Source: Batillaria attramentaria (Eukaryota; Mollusca; Gastropoda; Batillariidae). Taken from it: a DNA stretch of 64,000 nt. The notes beneath the pieces were generated by a model. It was not told the origin of the DNA. It saw only the letters and a list, made by a program, of their open reading frames with translations, and made no database searches. Positions 33,489-43,439 of the stretch are shown in pieces (the stretch's first letter is position 1; every line of letters starts with the position of its first letter). Where the stretch lies: NCBI GenBank assembly GCA_018292915.2, contig JACVVK020000056.1, forward strand, positions 2,020,001 through 2,084,000, given 5' to 3'. The translations under genes and the position numbers were made by a program.

Positions 33489-33645
33489 TTTCTAGAGCAT
33501 GAAGACGATGTCTTAAATCCAAATTCTCTGCCTCCACCACCGTCAGGCGAGCGTTCAACTTGTCGACTAAGTCCGTGGAGCCCCCTAGAATCGCCATATC
33601 AAAAAGGACAGAGGAAATGGCAGACCGTTTTACACCATGTGGAAA
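33489..33645 (-). CDS. Coiled-coil exon of the C1q-domain gene
   Basis: The minus frame reads DLVDKLNARLTVVEAENL and continues RHRLHALE, a heptad pattern of the kind that trimerises C1q-domain proteins. It ends at a donor, GTACGC (33483-33488), in a phase that joins the C1q exon at 32967. The upstream boundary is uncertain: an acceptor AG near 33646-33650 is possible, but its pyrimidine tract is poor, so the exon may start elsewhere or another exon may exist. Confidence 0.6.
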
Positions 33646-33837
33646 CTGTACTTTCTCAATGTTTATGTCCTCAATGTTTGTGTTCTCATTGTCATGAGGG
33701 TGGCGTTCGTGACGTGTATGTGATAAAATTGTGAAATGAGGGCGATGTTGATAATATATGTACACATTGACATATAGCCGCCCGTGGTTTGGTTGTGTCG
33801 TGGTTTTAAAAGCCCCTTGGGCTCAAAGCCGGCAGTA

Positions 33838-33874
33838 AAACCTCTCTTTTGGCAAAAAATATCTCTCTTTTGGC

Positions 33875-33917
<43 letters not shown>

Positions 33918-34160
33918 CAAAAAAAAACTCTTTTTGGCAAAAATATCTTTCTCTTGGCAAAAATGTCTCTCTCTTGGCAAAAATATCTCTCTTTTTGGCA
34001 AAAAGATCTCTCTCTTGGCAAAAATCTCTCTCTCTTGGCAAAAAATCTCCTTTTGGGGGGCAAAAAAAAACTCTTTTCGGCAAAAATATCTCTCTTGGCC
34101 AAAAAAATCTCTTTTTGGCAAAAATATCTCTCTTTTTGGCAAAAAGATCTCTCTCTTGGC

Positions 34161-34213
<53 letters not shown>
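33838..34213. repeat. (CT)n and TTGGCAAAAA degenerate tandem repeat
   Basis: Units such as atctctctttttggcaaaa alternate with (CT)n. A block of about 75 bp near 33953 recurs near 34095. Open frames on both strands are products of the repeat. Confidence 0.9.
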
Positions 34214-34216
<3 letters not shown>

Positions 34217-36268
34217 CGCCTTTCCACTTAGTCTTCAACGAATCTAGTCCCGATGATGCGTTAGAACTTCGGTATACACTCTTTGTCGGTTTCCTGAACA
34301 AACATGCCCCACTTAGGAAGAAACGAGTGAAAAACAATACAATATCCCCATGGTTGACCCGAGATATTACTCAAGCAATGTCATTACGCGATGAGCTAAG
34401 GGCACAAAAACGTTTTACAGAATATAAGAAACAGCGAAATCGGGTCAAGTCACTAGTGTTGAAAGCTAAGAAATCTCTTTGTGATCAATTGATAAAAGAC
34501 AAAAAAGACACGTCATTACTTTGGCGTGCTGTTAACCTTGTGACCAGGGGACATAGTAACCAGTCTTCTGCTGTCCCATCTACACTCACTGCTGATACCT
34601 TTAACAAACACTTCTTGTCAGTCGCTGAGTCCTTAGCACCCTCAAGTGATAGTCCCAACTCCTACACCTGCCCCGATGCCCTACTAAGCTTCTGCAAACG
34701 AAGGACAGCTGGTACGGCACCTTTTGTGATTCCCCCAATTGCAATCCATGAGGTAGGCAAACTCATCAGTACATTGGAAAACAAAAAGTCATCTGGTCCG
34801 GATGAAATAAGTCCAAAAATACTAAAGTTGTCCCTCCCCTATATAGTGGACTCCCTTACATACATTTTCAATCTGTGTATCCGAACTAATACTTTTCCTA
34901 CTGAGTTTAAAAAAGTCAAGGTTATTCCACTGCCGAAATCAAAAGATCTCACAGACGTAAATAATTATCGACCAATTTCTCTCTTGTCTACTTTGTCAAA
35001 GCTGCTCGAGAGACATGTTCATGAACACCTCCTCCATTACCTGGAAGACAGAAAGCTTTTATATTCTTTTCAGTCGGGATTTCGCCCCCAAGCACTCTTG
35101 CCACACAGCGCTGACCAGACTGGTCGACACGTGGCTCACTTCGATGGATCATTCACAACAAACCGGCACTGTTTTTCTCGATTTTAAAAAAAGCAAACGA
35201 CTTAGTGAATCACACCATCCTTTTACAAAAACTCCAACCGTATCTGTGTAATTCCGATGCTGTTACGTTTTTCGAATCGTACCTATGTGATAGAAGACAA
35301 AAAGTGCATCTTAATGGATCATATTCCTTTCAAGGTCTAGTAAAACATGGTGTGCCTCAGGGCTCTGTCCTTGGGCCACTACTGTTCTGTATATTTATTA
35401 ATGATTTACATCTCCACTTGAGCGAAGATGTCATATGCGATATGTTTGCTGATGACACAACACTCCACACACCAGACAAAAGTATCACAGTCATTAGCAA
35501 GCGTCTCCAGAAGGGACTGCAAGATGTCTCTGACTGGTGCGACTTAAACGCTATGGTGCTTAACCCAAGCAAAACTGAATGTATGGTGATAGCTACACGC
35601 CAAAAACATTAACTTGCACCTTTGACTCTCCATTTGTCCCTCAATGACAGCACTATAAAACAGGTCACACAGCACCGAGTGCTTGGTCTTACTATTGACT
35701 GCCACCTTCAGTGGGAACCCCACATCAATAATGTTTGTAAAAGTGTCTCTCGAAAATTTGTACATGCTGTCAAAGTTGCGATTCATAACTGATGCTGACA
35801 CGCGTAAGTTATTCTACAATGCCCATATCAAGTCCCACATAGACTATGTGTCAACGGTGTGGGATGGTTCGAGTGAAGTTCATTTGAAGAGGCTGAATTC
35901 TTTACACAGGAGAGCTGCAAAATTAATATTACCAGTACCAATCTTCTCAACAGATCAAAAACTTAAACTGTTAAAAATTCTTCCCCTACAGTGCCACTTT
36001 CAGTTTAACAAAGGAATGTTTATGTACAAAACTCCGCAAAAAAGTTAGTTCCGGAATATCTTGCATGTACTCTCTGAGAATCCACATCCATAGACTCTAG
36101 GTTAGGACTAACTTTTAAATCCGCCGTCCCCGCATTGACATGTATAAAAGTAGTTTTGCATTTTCCGGAACTTCATTGTGGAATTCCCTTCCTGTCCATG
36201 TTAGGCACAGTCGGTCAGCCTCATCGTTTAAAAGCAGCCTCTTCAAATATCTATTAGCCAACAAATAA
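34214..36268 (+). pseudogene. LINE reverse transcriptase (Jockey/CR1/L2 group), degenerate
   Basis: Recognisable blocks in order are NNYRPISLLSTLSKLLERH near 34960-35015, then QSGF near 35070, HGVPQGSVLGPLLF near 35347-35390, the catalytic FADD near 35445, NPSKTECM near 35565, and a C-terminal region with RRAAKLILP (35910) and a LWNSLP block near 36175-36190. Frame changes near 35085 and 35190, stops after 35580, and further frame changes show it is dead. It copied RNA into DNA for its own retrotransposition and may have mobilised SINEs, but its tail does not match the SINE tails here. Confidence 0.85.
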
Positions 36269-36370
36269 CAAACAATCATAAACATAGGTACCACACGTTC
36301 ACATAAATATGGACATACTGGTGTTCATACATGCGATAATAGTGTGTGTGTGTGTGTGTGTGTGGTGTGT

Positions 36371-36404
<34 letters not shown>

Positions 36405-36552
36405 AAGTATCTTGTTCCAGGTTTACGTTTGTTCGATCATTTGGCTTTTTTTGTTTTAGGTTTTGTTCTTAAAAACGGCAAGTTTGAAAATTGGTTGCAA
36501 GACCAAAACTTCCACCGTTTTCAAATAAAGTTATTTCAATTTCAATTTCTCT
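34214..36552 (+). mobile_element. 5'-truncated LINE (non-LTR retrotransposon)
   Basis: Contains an ORF2-like reverse transcriptase and a 3' UTR ending in aaataaagttatttcaattt plus a second caattt repeat. The 5' end runs into the CT-rich repeat, so the endonuclease part is missing. A (GT)n tract at 36341-36400 lies in the 3' UTR. It sits in the first intron of the minus-strand C1q gene, antisense to it. Confidence 0.85.
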
Positions 36553-36560
36553 TGGCTTAC

Positions 36561-36627
36561 CGGTAAACTTTGAACACGCAAGAAACACAAGGACGCCAAT
36601 TAGACGGGTCATCTCAAGAGTGTCCAT
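36561..36627 (-). CDS. Probable signal-peptide exon of the C1q-domain gene
   Basis: From the ATG at 36627 the minus strand reads MDTLEMTRLIGVLVFLACSK and two more residues, a typical secretion signal, then a consensus donor G|GTAAGCC at 36560. The next exon in this orientation is the coiled-coil exon near 33489-33645, about 2.9 kb downstream with a LINE between. A second in-frame Met, five residues on, could be the real start. The link between exons is inferred from strand, order and phase, not proven. Confidence 0.55.
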
Positions 36628-37763
36628 GAGTTTTGCAGGATTTCCTTTCTGACACCTTCCCTTCAGTCTGCTCTTCTGTGTCCTTCCAGTTGAAGTGAAG
36701 TCTGACGTAACCGCAGTGACGATAGTTATCTTTGGCTCGTCAGTCAGTCGGATTGTCATGCATACAGGGAGATTTAAGATAGTTTAACTCCTGTAACACT
36801 ATGTGAGCGTCACGGAGACAAAATGGAGAGACCTTATAGTTATGTGCATAGAGTTTTTACAATGGGTGAGTGCATACACGCAGTTACATCAGTCTTAGAG
36901 ATCGGAGTGAGTGTGCGTGTGCGTGTGTGTGTGTGTGTGTTGTGTGTGTGTGTGTGTGTGTGTCAGTGCTACTTGTGTGTGTCAGAGACAGTGGACAGGG
37001 AGCCGGACTGGACACCCCGCCGGGGGTCGCGCAAATCATCGCCACGGCCTTGCTGCAGAATACAGATTCATCAGAAAATTCAGTTTTACGCAGAAAAACG
37101 TGGTCGAGTTTTTGTCATTTTTTGTTTTGTTTTGGTGTTGTTGTTGTTGATGTTGTTGTTATTTTGGGGTTTTTTTTTTTGTTTTTGGTTTTTTTTTTTT
37201 GGGGGGGGGGGGGTTGCTGCACTGAGAAAAACGAGCTTTGTTTTGGGTTTGTTTGTTTGTTTGTTTGTTTGTTGTTTTTAAAAAAAGGATCGTCGATTTA
37301 GTTTCAGGAAAAAAACGGTTTTGTTTTTTTTCTCGCTGAAAAAGTGAAGTTTTTTTCAGTCAGCAGAAAACAAAGGTTTTTTTTCTGCATAAAAAGTGAC
37401 ATAGATCGATTGTGATCTTCCACCTGGTGATTAAAGTACAAACTACACATGAAGTACACAGTACACGCCGGCTGACACAGCCACGACACAACACGGCGTG
37501 ACTGAAGACGGAACGTGACACTGATCGAGTCAGTGATGAAAGGGGTGAAATCCATTCAGTCTCCTCGGAAAGATTTGCTGGCCGGGTTGCTCTCCCGGCG
37601 GCAACAGCGTCATTACCAACCTCAATTGTTGGTCAGATCGAGCCATTTATTTCTTAGAGACTGACTAAGTTACTCATTTCTAGAGACCCTCAGTGAGGTC
37701 AGTACATCAGTGTCAGACAGGGGCGGCGGCGTCAGTCGCTGTCGCCGGCCGGGTGGTACCGGT
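36628..37763. other. Spacer upstream of C1q gene and left flank of Polinton
   Basis: Contains (GT)n at 36915-36962, T/G-rich low complexity at 37110-37275, and no recognised gene. The last six bases, ACCGGT (37758-37763), are the left target-site duplication of the Polinton. Confidence 0.55.
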
Positions 37764-38030
37764 AGTAGTATAAGTTGCGACCCCTCAACCCTCAGGGAGC
37801 CGGGAGCCGTTTGACCTTAACCTGAGGTCACGTCCTTAGCCTCAGGTCAAGGCCCTGAGGTCACGTCCTTAACCTGAGGTCACGTCCTTAGCCTCAGGTC
37901 ATAGCCCTAACCTGAGGTCCACGTCCTCAGGTCACAGCCTTATAACTTCAGGTCATGCCCTTAACCTTATGACGTAAACTTTAGGAAACGACCCTATAAA
38001 ATCAAGGCTTCACCTTATAACCTGATCATG
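37764..38030 (+). repeat. Left terminal inverted repeat of Polinton
   Basis: Begins agtagtataagttgcgaccc and contains short internal repeats of ggtcacgtccttaacctga type. It is repeated in inverted orientation at 54740-55005 and 44640-44902, and in direct orientation at 47242-47500. Confidence 0.9.
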
Positions 38031-38047
38031 AAGTGACAGCTGTCAGC

Positions 38048-38487
38048 GCCTCCCTATTTAGGTAGGGAGACCGGGAGCCATTTGACCTTAACCTGAGATC
38101 ACGTCCATAGCCTCCAGTGAGGTAATACAGGGAGATCATAAAGTAGCAGCTGTCAGCGCCTCCCTATTTAGGTAGGGAGACCGGGAGCCATTTGACCTTA
38201 ACCTGAGATCACGGCCATAGCCTCCAGTCAGGTAATACAGGGAGATCATAAAGTAGCAGCTGTCATCGCCTCCCTATTTAGGTAGGGAGACCGGGAGCCA
38301 TTTGACCTTAACCCGAGATCACGGCCATAGCCTCCAGTCAGGTAATACAGGGAGATCATAAAGTAGCAGCTGTCAGCGCCTCCCTATTTAGGTAGGGAGA
38401 CCGGGAGCCATTTGACCTTAACCTGAGATCACGGCCATAGCCTCCAGTCAGGTAATACAGGGAGATCATGAAGTGACAGCTGTCAGC
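38048..38487. repeat. 110-bp subterminal tandem repeat, four units
   Basis: Unit landmarks: gcctccctatttaggtaggg, gagccatttgaccttaacc, gatcacggccatagcctcca, ggtaatacagggagatcat and agcagctgtcagc. Units start at 38048, 38158, 38268 and 38378. The core tccctatttaggtaggga is a near-perfect palindrome. Confidence 0.92.
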
Positions 38488-38825
38488 CCCTTCCAATTGA
38501 GGTAGGGAGCTGGGAGCAGTGAAGTAATACAAGATAAATGGGGAAACAGGGAGCTCCGGAAGTGACGGCGGTCAGCGCTTCTCCATTTAGACCATGGCTA
38601 CAACATTGTCAGAGATAAGCCAAACCGACAACAGTTGGTGTCTTTCTACCTTATTCCAGCATGTATTAACAGGAACGAGGAAGCACTTTTTTTCACGTTT
38701 GCAAGCCTGCAGATTGCCAGGTATCAACACTGGTCAACCACACACACATTACACACGTGGATGGAGCAACCAGGTCCTTCTGCAAACATAGAAACACATT
38801 TTATTAAGCACTGTGTTTTAAAGAA
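38481..38825 (+). repeat. 345-bp Polinton left-arm block, copy 1
   Basis: Runs from the divergent half-unit tccaattgaggtagggagct through a small open frame to ctgtgttttaaagaag. It recurs at 39895-40258, 47826-48192 and, inverted, 48369-48735. In this copy the small frame is broken at a T-run (seven T instead of eight). Confidence 0.85.
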
Positions 38826-39026
38826 GCCTCAGGTCATAGCCCTAACCTGAGGTCACGCCCTCAGGTCACAGCCTTATAACTTCAGGTCATGCCCTTAACC
38901 TTATGACGTAAACTTTAGGACACGACCCTATAAAAGCAGGGCTTCACCTTATAACCTGAACTGTTAGGGTGCTCCAGTGAAGTAATACAAGATAAATGGG
39001 GGAAACATGGAGCTCCTGAAGTGACA
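38826..39026 (+). repeat. Internal piece of terminal repeat
   Basis: cctcaggtcatagccctaac, cttcaggtcatgcccttaac and atgacgtaaactttagg match the inner half of the left terminal repeat. The outer tip is missing, so this marks a rearrangement junction. Confidence 0.8.
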
Positions 39027-39906
39027 GCTGTCAGCGCCTCCCATTTAGGTAGGTTGACCGGGGGCCATTTGACCTTAACCCGAGATCACGGCCATAGCCT
39101 CCAGTGAGGTAATACAGGGAGATCACAAAGTAGCAGCTGTCAGCGCCTCCCTATTTAGGTAGGGAGACCGGGGGCCATTTGACCTTAACCTGAGATCACG
39201 GCCATAGCCTCCAGTGAGGTAATACAGAGAGATCACAAAGTAGCAGCTGTCAGCGCCTCCCTATTTAGGTAGGGAGACCGGGAGCCATTTGACCTTAACC
39301 CGAGATCACGGCCATAGCCTCCAGTGAGGTAATACAGGGAGATCATGAAGTGACAGCTGTCATCGCCTCCCTATTTAGGTAGGGAGACCGGGAGCCATTT
39401 GACCTTAACCCGAGATCACGGCCATAGCCTCCAGTCAGGTAATACAGGGAGATCATAAAGTAGCAGCTGTCAGCGCCTCCCTATTTAGGTAGGGAGACCG
39501 GGAGCCATTTGACCTTAACCTGAGATCACGGCCATAGCCTCCAATGAGGTAATACAGGGAGATCATGAAGTGACAGCTGTCAGCGCCTCCCTATTTAGGT
39601 AGGGAGACCGGGAGCCATTTGACCTTAACCTGAGATCACGGCCATAGCCTCCAGTCAGGTAATACAGGGAGATCATAAAGTAACAGCTGTCAGCGCCTCC
39701 CTATTTAGGTAGGGAGACCGGGAGCCATTTGACCTTAACCCGAGATCACGGCCATAGCCTCCAGTCAGGTAATACAGGGAGATCATAAAGTAGCAGCTGT
39801 CAGCGCCTCCCTATTTAGGTAGGGAGACCGGGAGCCATTTGACCTTAACCTGAGATCACGGCCATAGCCTCCAGTCAGGTAATACAGGGAGATCATGAAG
39901 TGACAG
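39027..39906. repeat. 110-bp subterminal tandem repeat, eight units
   Basis: The same unit as at 38048. The order of variants (ggttgaccgggggcc in the first unit, tacagagagatcac near 39225) is reproduced exactly, inverted, at 48722-49600. Confidence 0.92.
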
Positions 39907-40020
39907 CTGTCAGCCCCTTCCAATTGAGGTAGGGAGCTGGGAGCAGTGAAGTAATACAAGATAAATGGGGAAACAGGGAGCTCCGGAAGTGACGGCGGTC
40001 AGCGCTTCTCCATTTAGACC

Positions 40021-40272
40021 ATGGCTACAACATTGTCAGAGATAAGCCAAACCGACAACAGTTGGTGTCTTTCTACCTTATTCCAGCATGTATTAACAGG
40101 AACGAGGAAGCACTTTTTTTTCACGTTTGCAAGCCTGCAGATTGCCAGGTATCAACACTGGTCAACCACACACACATTACACACGTGGATGGAGCAACCA
40201 GGTCCTTCTGCAAACATAGAAACACATTTTATTAAGCACTGTGTTTTAAAGAAGAAAATGCCCGTTAGTTGA
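40021..40272 (+). CDS. Small ORF of the Polinton left arm, 83 residues, unknown function
   Basis: The ATG has a strong context (gaccatggc) and the frame is intact only here and in the inverted copy at 48364-48615, which have an eight-T run. In the copies at 38594 and 47956 the run is seven T and the frame breaks. It is the only frame on this strand; all recognised Polinton genes run the other way, with polymerase next to it. The predicted product has no signal peptide or motif I recognise. It may be a small regulatory gene or chance; repetition in four blocks only reflects duplication of the block. Confidence 0.35.
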   Translation: MATTLSEISQTDNSWCLSTLFQHVLTGTRKHFFFTFASLQIARYQHWSTTHTLHTWMEQPGPSANIETHFIKHCVLKKKMPVS

Positions 40273-40408
40273 CTCTTAGGATCATGACTTTGTGGCATGA
40301 AACGAAGAACCATCCAGCCAGTACCGCGAGGAGGTGGGCTATTTCGACTGGCCAAAAAATTTTTTTTCAGTACACAAAAGAAGAAAAACGGCTTTTTTTC
40401 ACAATACG

Positions 40409-41542
40409 CTAAACGGAAGTAGGGAACGTTGAAATGCCATCAGAGGCAACCACCCGTTTGATGTAGAAGAACGAAAGAGATTTGCGTTTTTGTGTATAAG
40501 TGAAGATCGATTTTCCATCGGTTTTGAAACCCATGTTGGTTCCGCCTCCACTTTCCTGAGTCGTGAGGACTTGCTGGTAGCTATCAAACGTCAGATTATT
40601 TTGATGTTTGTTGAGTCCCTTGCAACTTAACTTGGTTTGGTCACCCTGACAAAAGTAGGTTTTAGAGCACAAGCCGATAAAAGCATGTCCCTGATACTCT
40701 GTTTTGAACAGACCCGGCGTTCGTTTGTCATACGCGATTTGAGCTTGACAGGCTGGGCATTGTGTCGGATCCCAAGCTCCGCCGGTCATGCGGGTGGTTT
40801 CAAAGTCTTTTTGATGACGGGGACAGGCCTGAGCCGGGAACCACTGAGGGCACACACGGTAAAACTCTTGTCTGAGCTCTGGACGCACCACCTCGTCTAA
40901 AGTCTGGCGACTGAGAGCCAAGTACAAGGAGTCGGTGTCCATTTCAAGCAACTGATAGTTCGACCGAGACACAAACTTATCTAAAAAGTCAAAATGAAAC
41001 TGCAACATACGTAGTTTAGCGTACTGATACACAAACAAACCAATCTGCAAAGGAAGGGCCCAATTGATTTTCTTTTTGCTCAATTCCACTTCCACGACCT
41101 TGTCTGTCAGTTCAGTCAGTTTTTGAAAACGCGCTTCGTTGACGAGTTTGGGTGCTTTTTCGGGGACGACATAATGAATGTCACGGTGGCGCGCAACGTT
41201 TGTCAGGGTTTTACCGTACGCGCTGTTGCCGAGCAGTTTAAAGGTTTCTGCTAAAATGGCCTTGCTCGGGTCTTGATCGCCTTGACGACGAGCGTCAGAC
41301 ACGGCTTCACCAAACTTCTTGAAACAGGTTTTGGGTTGGTACTCGAGGATAAGCGTAATGTTACTGACCACCAGCCCATGCTCGAGGTACCATTTTAGAA
41401 GAGGTGTGGCTAACAAAATACTTTCGCCAAAGAAACTGCCCACTAACGTTCGACGGGCTTGAGAGAGAAGCTTGTGTTTTTCAGCGTAGGTTTTCATCAG
41501 CTCACCGATTTGATCACGCTTTAGAAATGCGAACGCGGTCAC
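40409..41542 (-). CDS. Protein-primed DNA polymerase B, C-terminal half, fused to integrase remnant
   Basis: Family B polymerase of the Polinton type, which copies the linear element from a protein primer. Visible are LLGNSAYGKT (motif B, about residues 104-113 of the open frame), MDTDSLYL (motif C, catalytic Asp pair, about 202-209), a Cys/His-rich insert (CPRH...CPAC), a TPGLFK block and the late KGLNK block. The exonuclease domain, the terminal-protein region and motif A are missing. There is no ATG at the head: the first residues come from out-of-frame integrase DNA, joined at about 41514-41530 around ctttagaaatgcg. A functional enzyme cannot be made from this copy. Identification is firm. 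Confidence 0.9.
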   Translation of the reverse strand: MTAFAFLKRDQIGELMKTYAEKHKLLSQARRTLVGSFFGESILLATPLLKWYLEHGLVVSNITLILEYQPKTCFKKFGEAVSDARRQGDQDPSKAILAETFKLLGNSAYGKTLTNVARHRDIHYVVPEKAPKLVNEARFQKLTELTDKVVEVELSKKKINWALPLQIGLFVYQYAKLRMLQFHFDFLDKFVSRSNYQLLEMDTDSLYLALSRQTLDEVVRPELRQEFYRVCPQWFPAQACPRHQKDFETTRMTGGAWDPTQCPACQAQIAYDKRTPGLFKTEYQGHAFIGLCSKTYFCQGDQTKLSCKGLNKHQNNLTFDSYQQVLTTQESGGGTNMGFKTDGKSIFTYTQKRKSLSFFYIKRVVASDGISTFPTSV

Positions 41543-42275
41543 CAATGTTTAGCTGTGTCACCGACTGTTTTCCTTTTCGTCCGTATAACGCCTGCCACAC
41601 CTGTTCGCTCGTTTCAGCTGTTACTTCAACGGGTGCACGTCGAATACTCCGGTGATACGAATGATTGTAACTGTCGACAACCTGAGGTAGAACATCCACG
41701 TAGCGCAAAGTATTTGTGTGGGTAAAATATCGCCAGAGTCTTTCTTTCAACGTGCGATTAAATCTTTCCACAACCGCGGCTTTTATGTCTTCGTTTTCTG
41801 TGGTAAAGAAATACACCTTGTGCTTGGACAAAAATTGTTGAAAAACACGGTTGATAAATTCTGTTCCTTTGTCTGTTTGCAGTTTTAAAGGTTTCCGTCC
41901 AGCCGTCTCAAAGATGTGTTCAAACGCTTTCGTTAGCGACGCACCCGTCTTGTTCTTTAAAGGCACGACCCACGCGTACTTGCTCAACACGTCGATGCAG
42001 GTTAGCAAGAAGGTATAACCGTCATTATACTTCTTCAATTTTTGCACATCAATTAAGTCGGCTTGCCACTGGTGATCGATTCCTCCTACGATAATACGGC
42101 GACGTGAAAATCGGTGTCTAACAGGTTTGTGTAATGTATACGTATCTTGATGAGACAACCACTGTTGTATGTCTCCGAGTTTCGCTTTAGGTACAGCTCT
42201 TTTTAAACTTTGCACACCACCAAAACTGCCAGGGAGTTTAGGATTATAGTACCGCTGTCGTAACGCTTTAGACAT
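41514..42275 (-). pseudogene. Polinton RVE integrase, copy A, C-terminally truncated
   Basis: Identical to the first ~253 residues of the copy C integrase (51296-52348), including the DDE catalytic residues, then cut after RVRISKA by a deletion that joins it to polymerase DNA; a stop follows at once. The C-terminal tail and chromodomain are lost. The start ATG is at 42275, after a T-run (minus-strand A-run) separating it from the gene upstream. Confidence 0.88.
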
Positions 42276-42285
42276 TTTTTTTTTT

Positions 42286-43104
42286 TTAGTCAAATAACGC
42301 CTCCCAATGTATACGCGGCGATTTAAAGTGTCGGGGTGATGGTGATGATGATGATGAGCGAATAAGAGGAGATTCCTGTCGACGACGACGACGACGAACG
42401 CGAGGGCGCGATCGGTCTGCTGTAACTGAAGGCGTAGAGGGTGTTGCAGCATCCCTTAAAGACGACGCATGCCTGTTCCGTTGTAAGTAGTCCCAGCGCT
42501 TCAGGTTGCCTACAATTTCACGAGGTACGTTGGCGCGTTTCAAAGCACGAGCAAATACATTCCACCCCTGCGGAGTTTCCACTTTTTTCCGAGCGCGTAG
42601 TACATCATTGACTAAATCAGACATATTTGACCCGTCGATGGTTACGCCTTCGTATACCAACTGACCTCTTTCATCCCAGGTCAATTCAGGATCCTCTTTA
42701 AGATGCTCTAAAAGTAACCGCGCTTTCTTATGCATCGTTTTAGGAACACTGGCGAGGACACGGTTTTCTAATTTTTCTTCTAAGCTGCCAGCACTAGACG
42801 AAGGCGGTGCTGGCTGTGTTGCCGAAGCACTTTCAGCGGTGGTTGAAGCGATTTCCACTCTACCGATCGGTTTCTGACGGTACTCTTTACTAAAATGTCT
42901 GTAGCGGTGCAAAGCCTGTTCATAGCGTCTCGCTTTTTCCAACGGTTCTAATGCTGCATCTTGTAAAACTTGCGTTATCTCCTGGTCCAAACCGACAATA
43001 TTCCCATTTAAAATATCCGTTACGGGTGGTGGTGGTGGTGGTTTTTGTTCTTGTCGTTTAAGCCATTCCGGGTCGACCAATACCATTTTCTTCGTGTACT
43101 CCAT
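42286..43104 (-). CDS. Conserved Polinton protein, 272 residues, copy A
   Basis: A hydrophilic protein with a Pro-rich N-terminus (PPPPPP at about 22-27), a central helical region with ENRVLASVPKTMHKKARLLL and a segment WNVFARALKRANVPREIVGN, and a very basic Arg/Ser-rich C-terminus (RVRRRRRRQ). Similar proteins accompany Polinton ATPase and integrase genes, but I cannot name a function with certainty; nucleic-acid binding is plausible from the basic tail. It follows the 108-residue gene by 8 bp on the same strand and is followed by integrase. Copies B and C are almost identical. Confidence 0.75.
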   Translation of the reverse strand: MEYTKKMVLVDPEWLKRQEQKPPPPPPVTDILNGNIVGLDQEITQVLQDAALEPLEKARRYEQALHRYRHFSKEYRQKPIGRVEIASTTAESASATQPAPPSSSAGSLEEKLENRVLASVPKTMHKKARLLLEHLKEDPELTWDERGQLVYEGVTIDGSNMSDLVNDVLRARKKVETPQGWNVFARALKRANVPREIVGNLKRWDYLQRNRHASSLRDAATPSTPSVTADRSRPRVRRRRRRQESPLIRSSSSSPSPRHFKSPRIHWEALFD

Positions 43105-43112
43105 TTTTCTTG

Positions 43113-43439
43113 TTATTGCCCGAGCAAAACTTGTCCTAGCACACCTAATACTGGACCTAACACAGCGCCGAGAAATCCACCTTTCTGCAAAAGTGCTTTT
43201 CGGCGCTTTAAAGAAGTTTTCTTGGTCGCCAAGGTTCTAAGCGTCTGTTTATGCGCACGAAGTTTTTGTTTCTGACGCGGGGTCAAACGCACACGCCCTT
43301 TTAAAATATTGAATGAACACTCGCACAACGTTTGAATCAGTTCACGGTCCCCGGATCGGATAATAGCTTTCACGACTTGCGGTTTAGCTTTCGATAAAAA
43401 TTTCAATAACGCCGCGTTGCGTTTTAGCCGCGCGCTCAT
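43113..43439 (-). CDS. Small basic Polinton protein, 108 residues, copy A
   Basis: Lys/Arg-rich, with LKGRVRLTPRQKQKLRAHK in the middle and a hydrophobic Gly-rich C-terminus (GGFLGAVLGPVLGVLGQVLL) that could insert in a membrane. This layout recurs in Polinton and adenovirus-like gene sets beside the packaging ATPase. A virion core or membrane-active role is a guess. Its ATG overlaps the ATPase stop (ATGA), suggesting coupled translation or a shared transcript. Confidence 0.75.
   Translation of the reverse strand: MSARLKRNAALLKFLSKAKPQVVKAIIRSGDRELIQTLCECSFNILKGRVRLTPRQKQKLRAHKQTLRTLATKKTSLKRRKALLQKGGFLGAVLGPVLGVLGQVLLGQ

Noticed and set aside
33663..34231. Long frames on both strands with FCQKER / LAKISLS repeats
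   Set aside because: Product of the ctctct/ttggcaaaaa simple repeat; open in nearly all frames with no other coding sign.
34214..36268. Treating the reverse transcriptase as part of the Polinton
   Set aside because: It is 1.2 kb outside the Polinton termini, has LINE-type motifs and a LINE 3' tail, and is separately degenerate.
43045..43275. Plus-strand frame MFLSFKPFRVDQ in each Polinton copy
   Set aside because: Antisense of the 272- and 108-residue genes; repeated only because the block is repeated.
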